Source of the DNA: Adineta vaga | Lineage: Eukaryota; Rotifera | Direction of reading: 5' to 3' | DNA: 64,000 nt | NCBI GenBank assembly: GCA_021613535.1 | Contig: CP075492.1 | Coordinates: forward strand, 5,394,001 to 5,458,000 | In this document: one piece after another, positions 59,159-64,000 of the stretch | Position numbering within the stretch: position 1 is the stretch's first letter | Layout: every line of letters starts with the position of its first letter | Translations under genes and position numbers: made by a program | The notes under the pieces: model-generated | Seen by the model: the letters and a program-made list of their open reading frames with translations, nothing else | Told to the model about the DNA's origin: nothing | Databases searched by the model: none

Positions 59159-60051
59159 GTAACCAATAAGTTCTCGGAACTCTTTATATCTCATCAAGAG
59201 AACTAGAATTCTTCACTATTTTTACATCATATATTTGATTTAGTTGTTGTGACATTGTATAGAAAGTTTCATCGTTCTAACTCATTCTGTTGATATTCTA
59301 TCGAGATAAATATTAGGTAAAAAAATGCCTCCTTGGTTATTACATCTGCTATATGGATATAGATGATTATCAGCTAGTCTCTTTTTTACTCGTTTCATGA
59401 AGTGGTATACCGAATGATTAGCTCAAGGTGAATACACTGCATAAGCCGTAGCTTCGTTTGCTTCACTTTAGAATAGGTAATAATGGTGTTCCACATGTTG
59501 CTTAAAAATCACTAATGAGACTGTTCCATAACAATACGGTTTTATTAAGACAACTTTTGTTTCTATGAACTTTGATATCTTTGACTACTATGAATCACAT
59601 TGTCAGCTACTATGGAAACTACTGTAAGGTAAAAAACTGCTAAAATCTCGGAAACCGCTGACATATCTTGAGGTACCCATTCCATAGAAGTGAAAGTTGC
59701 CTGTGAATAACTGGTTTCTCTGAGCATCCGTAATCTTAATGATATTGGATTCAGTATTAGGCTCATAGAGTTCAGTCTGATATTTGCTAATGCTATCGTA
59801 TTGAATCTATTTACTACTTAGCAGATTCATGAAAATTTTAAGATAAATAAAACTAGTAAAAGTTCACCAATAACCAAGGAGGCATTTTTTTACCTAATAT
59901 TTATCTCGATAGAATATCAACAGAATAAGTTAGAACGATGAAACTTTCTATACAATATCACAACAACTAAATCAAATATATGATGTAAAAATAATGAAGA
60001 ATTCTAGTTCTCTTGATGAGATATAAAGAGTTCCGAGAACTTATTGACTAC

Positions 60052-60934
60052 CAGAGATGGGCAGCTCCGACCCTTTCGATCTCCAACTCAGCTCCAGACA
60101 ATACCAGACCGCTCCTCTCCGACTCCGCTCAATATTGCAAAATAGACTTTCGACTCGGCTCTAGCTCCGCTCCCAATGAATAATAGTCGCTCCAGCCCAG
60201 CTCCAGCTCTAGCTTTAATATGAAAAATTTGCTCCGACTCCACTCCAGCTCCGTTTCGACTCCGCTCCTGAATCAAATTTTCTTGATTATGCTTTATGAT
60301 TAGTCATGTTTACTGAATTTCTCATCCTAGTCTACATATAAAAGCATGTATATAAAGTACCAAAAAACATTGATTAACTATATATTTAACTTAGCGAGAA
60401 TATAATATGAAACACATTAGTAGCAATATACAATAGATTAATGAACTACGTGACGATTAAGTTTTAATAAAGTGAGCAATGAAAGAGGAGTATTCTTCGA
60501 TATTGAATCGTTATTATCGATGATAGTAACAGGAGATAATTCATCGATGGGAAGATCAAGTGTGTGTTACCATGATAATCGTTTTTGTTCAATTCAGACT
60601 TAGCTGAGAGGTATTGTTCGGATTATACACTGTTCACGTGTCGCATTTTATATCATGTCTTTTCTCTCTTGGGCGTAACCTTATTTTTCACTCTCTGAAA
60701 TTTACGATATGTCAGCCAATTAGTCAGATAATAAAATCGTAAATGGACGGTCAGCCGTTGTCTGAGATGCCGTCAAGGACGTAAAATTAAAAACAAGATA
60801 ATAAATGTAATGAGCGCACAATGACCAGCCATTTTTCATTAATTTTTCTATGTATCGCATGAGAACATTTAAGAAAAAGGAGCGGAGCTAGCTCCATGGA
60901 GCGATCGCTCCGGAGTCGAAGTTGCCCATCTCTG
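60052..60934. mobile_element. Non-autonomous hAT with perfect target duplication, copy B
   Basis: CAGAGATGGGCAGCTCC at left and GTTGCCCATCTCTG at right enclose 883 bp. They are flanked by the exact octamer TTGACTAC (60044-60051 and 60935-60942), the 8-bp duplication expected of hAT. The octamer belongs to the terminal sequence of the host inverted-repeat element. No transposase inside. Confidence 0.85.
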
Positions 60935-61571
60935 TTGACTACCCTATGTAGAAACTGAGAAATTGCAGTGACAGTTATTAGTAAGTCAGGGATGCCAATT
61001 GCATACCAAATCAAATATGTTCTTTTGTACAAAAAATAACAGTTTTCTTCATTCCACTTTTACATCGATTTATATTTTGTTTGAAACAACTAGAATGTGC
61101 CACAAGACACAGTATAAAATGAACTACAATCTACAAAGGAAAGCTTATTTTATTTGTGTAATTTCTGCTGTTAGAAAAAAGAAAAATCATGTGCAATCAA
61201 TTTTTGACGCTCCCAAAATATAATTTTTTCTTATTTCATCTTTATATCACCTAATGTGCTTTTCCGAAGAGAAACGAAATACCGGAGAATATGCAGTGTA
61301 AAATGTATTTGAGTTATGTGCTTTTCAGTTTTCAAAACAGCAAAATTTCATGACACCAATGCGTAACATTGCGAGAAAATGATTTTTCGGCAAGGATGAG
61401 CAATTTCTTTCTTCTTACTTGAACAGATTGTTCCCCATAAATAATAGTTTTTTGCACTGCATCTTTTGATGTATATTTTTTGACATGCATATTAATTGCC
61501 GAAGCGATGAAATATGAAAAAGGAATATGTCGTTGACATAGAAAAAAAAGAGATTTACGCAGCGTCGAAAG

Positions 61572-62236
61572 TAGTGTCCTGCACGGGTGCACTTTTTTGT
61601 ACCCGAAACCGAACCGGCTTTTTTTTATTGCCCGAGTCCGAACCTACCCGGCTAGTATGCACCCGGACCCGAACCGGACCGAACCGAACCGGCTCCATTT
61701 ATAATTTTTTAGAATGAAATAACACTTCTAAATCCTTTTTTTATTCCACCAACATATTCTATAAATATGGTACATAGACAACAATGAAGCAGATAAACTA
61801 TCTAAAATCAAGTAGAAAAACAATTGAATCAAGAAAATCATAATGTAGTTTTATCTTTCTGCTTCTAGAATACGATCAGTTTCACTAAAGACATATTCAC
61901 TTGCGGTTGATGAAGCTTGAATAGAAAAGCGTGGAGAAACTTAACGTAAGAATCGTGAAAATATCGCTGAGTGCTTCTTCCATCACATTAATATATTTTC
62001 ACCTTCACCAAAATTGCTATTCATTTTCATGTATTCCATTAGTTTACAATATTCTTTCTTATCATATTCATGATCTGTAGAGCTTTTCTTTTTTACATAG
62101 TCATAGTATTAGATTATAAAGTTACAAATTCAATGATGTCACTAGTTCCCGGTTCGGTTTGGGTAAGCAGTTGTACCCGGGACCCGAACCGGATTTTTTT
62201 ATTATGCCCGGCACCCGGCCGGTTTACAGGACTCTA
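61572..62236. mobile_element. Non-autonomous hAT with perfect target duplication, copy B only intact
   Basis: The termini TAGTGTCCTGCACGGG and, inverted, TAGAGTCCTGTAAACCGG flank 665 bp rich in CCGAACC/CCCGG motifs. The octamer GTCGAAAG borders both sides (61564-61571, 62237-62244). The left paralogue has a single GTCGAAAG at about 16735-16742, the empty site. Confidence 0.85.
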
Positions 62237-62772
62237 GTCGAAAGTCGGTCGCACACAATTTCACTTTCGTTTGAAAGTAGCAAGCACACAAATAAAGTAA
62301 GCTTTACTTTGCAGATCGTAGTTCTTTTCATGTTCTAGCTTGTAGTATATCTTATTTGCTTTGAAGAAAATATAAAGCGACGTAGAAGTGGAATAGAATA
62401 GAATAGAACATTTTTTTTGTCAAGAACAGATGACAGAAGAATGCTTATAAAGAATTTCCTAAAACCAATGATTCAACTTAATATGAATTAAAAATCTAGT
62501 GCTATACATTTCAGAGAGCATGAAGCTCATAAGAAGAAAAAAAAGAAGAAGAAGACTAGTTACTCGCAAGCACTCATGATGCCTTCTAGTTTTTCATCGA
62601 TAGATAGTGCGAGTAAGTGAGTAGAAAGACGCTTTCTTAACACACTGATTCACATTAATGTCTTCAAGTAATTTGAAGGCAAAGGATAGTTAGCTTTGGA
62701 ACAGGTAGTGGAAATGACCAGAAAAATAACAACATTTAAAAAGCCGATGCTAAATAAAACTAAGGACAACGT
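62237..62772. other. Unit-end spacer, copy B
   Basis: Matches 39885-40414 of copy A and about 16735-18390 in part. No gene supported. Confidence 0.4.
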
Positions 62773-63440
62773 AGGTAAAATTAGCACCGTATTCGAGTAT
62801 TTTTTGTTAGGATTCGCCTGTAAACTTGTGCTGGTCTTCGAAAAGGTTGTGTTGGATACAGAATTGAATTCTCTTTCGAATGATGCCAATTTTAATAGGG
62901 GTCACCGTCCAAAAACTGAAGTTTTCGACGAAAAACCGGTGTTTTCACCCATTTTTTGGACTTGAAACTTTTGTATTTCTTGCCCGGATTCGCTTGAGCA
63001 CTTGTGCTGTGTCTAAGAATGGATGTGTTGGATTTAGAATTTAATTCTCTATCAAATGATGTAGTTTTTGAAGAGGGTCACCGAGGGAAAAAATCATCAC
63101 ACCCACACACCCACACCCTCGCCTCCGGTAATGCCGCCTAAGTCCTACATCATTTGATAGAGAGTTAAATTCTGAATCGAACACATCCATTCTTAGACTC
63201 AGCACAAGTTCTCAAGCGAATCCGGGCAAGAAATACAAAAGTTTCAAGTCCAAAAAATGGGTGAAAACACCGGTTTTTCGTCGAAAACTTCAGTTTTTGG
63301 ACGGTGACCCCTATTAAAATTGGCATCATTCGAAAGAGAATTCAATTCTGCATCTAACACAACCTTTTAGAAGACCAGCACAAGTTTACAGGCGAATCCT
63401 GACAAAAAATACTCGAATGTGGTGCTAACTTTTCTTACCT
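62773..63440. repeat. 670-bp near-perfect palindrome, copy B
   Basis: Same long inverted repeat as 40415-41085, with an 80-base centre carrying ACACCCACACACCCACACCC. Confidence 0.9.
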
Positions 63441-64000
63441 GCTGTTGAACTGTACTCTTTACGAAATAAATGTACTGAGACCTAATAGAATAATTTAATT
63501 TTGTTATGTTTGATGCGTTATGACTTTTAGAAAAAATAATCCGGTCTTCAAAGGGTTAAAGAATTCCGTTATATAAATAATCCTAGAAAAAAAGTGCTCT
63601 AAAAACGTAAAGGAAAGTATTCATTCATAAATAAGAAAATCCTGTCTGTATTATTCTAATTAGTTAGTTAGTTCATCCATCATAATATACTGTGTCGATA
63701 GCTTAGAGTTCTTAACAATCAATAAACATATTTATTCCATTATTCATATGTTATTCCAAATCATTTCATATGAAATAAATGTGTATATATATATTGTATC
63801 GCATATAAGTCAGCCAGTTTGTTGATTTAGAAAGAATATCTTAAAAGAAAGAAATGTTTGGCACCAATATATACAAAAAAATTTCCGTTGTCCATATGCA
63901 CATCGATTTAGTGAATCCGTCAATATCGCTTTTAACGTATAGTATAGTATAATGATAGAATTATTGCTAGTGTATATTGCTCCTAATATATCTATCGGAA
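63441..64000. other. Start of next unit or right-hand junction
   Basis: Repeats 41086-41660. It cannot be told whether another full unit follows. Confidence 0.5.

Larger units (their letters stand above)
58967..60951. mobile_element. Composite inverted-repeat element with two nested hAT insertions, copy B
   Basis: Same composite as 36750-38720, with better preserved ends: CTACATAGAGTAGTCAAT at left and TTGACTACCCTATGTAG at right. Confidence 0.7.
42003..64000. repeat. Tandem unit, copy B, and start of a third unit-like segment
   Basis: Second copy of the unit. It begins where the sequence switches from a diverged match to near identity with 20183 onward. The last 450 bases (63556-64000) repeat 41213-41660, so the array or its right-hand junction continues past the window. 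Confidence 0.9.

Noticed and set aside
1-64000. tRNA or rRNA genes
   Set aside because: No cloverleaf with the expected A and B box spacing and no rRNA-like conserved blocks were recognised by eye. A covariance-model search would be decisive.

Overview
The window looks like nuclear DNA of a small-genome metazoan, most likely a bdelloid rotifer. This is an inference from four things. The DNA is AT-rich with compact genes split by GT-AG introns of about 50-70 bp. The mobile-element mix is dense and varied (MULE, hAT, piggyBac, Ty3-like LTR, foldback elements). There are carbohydrate-active genes of families common in fungi and bacteria but unusual in animals (GT15, GH125), as expected of the heavy horizontal acquisition known in bdelloids. 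There are also repeated short inverted pairs of TGTGGG-like motifs, the telomere unit known from bdelloids. Together they suggest an accessory or subtelomeric region.

Layout. 0.8-3.0 kb: a decayed MULE transposon with long terminal inverted repeats. 3.8-13.4 kb: three single-copy genes, all predicted type II membrane proteins: an FkbM-type methyltransferase (+), a two-exon sugar-transferase-like gene (-) and a two-exon conserved protein of glycosyltransferase type (+). A hAT remnant lies between the last two. 15.7-20.2 kb: a diverged partial copy of the end and start of the repeat unit that follows. 20.18-42.0 kb (copy A) and 42.0-64.0 kb (copy B): two tandem copies of a 21.8-22.3 kb unit. 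Near its start and through most of its genes the copies are almost identical, but they are indel-rich between about 32 and 40 kb of copy A.

Each unit carries, in order: a gag-only LTR-retrotransposon remnant, a GT61-like glycosyltransferase, a Rel/NF-kB-like transcription factor (nine exons), a GH125 exo-alpha-mannosidase-like gene, a degenerate piggyBac element, a foldback hairpin, a GT15 alpha-mannosyltransferase-like gene, a nested set of hAT and terminal-inverted-repeat elements, and a 670-bp near-perfect palindrome. The glycan genes fit a secretory-pathway mannan/glycoprotein module: GT15 enzymes add mannose, GH125 enzymes remove alpha-1,6-mannose, GT61 enzymes add other sugars. The linked role of the Rel-like gene is unknown.

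The most interesting signal is a 165-bp piggyBac-type MITE sitting at a TTAA inside a coding exon of GH125 in both copies. It would truncate the protein, but it carries a GT donor just inside one end and a pyrimidine-rich AG acceptor just inside the other. Splicing between them would restore the reading frame exactly and add 10 codons, so the transposon may have supplied its own intron. The second strong signal is the junction at about 42.0 kb, which looks like an unequal crossover between older diverged direct repeats (15.7-20.2 and 36.6-42.0 kb). Many copy-A lesions are single-base homopolymer indels, so sequencing or assembly error has to be excluded before calling pseudogenes.
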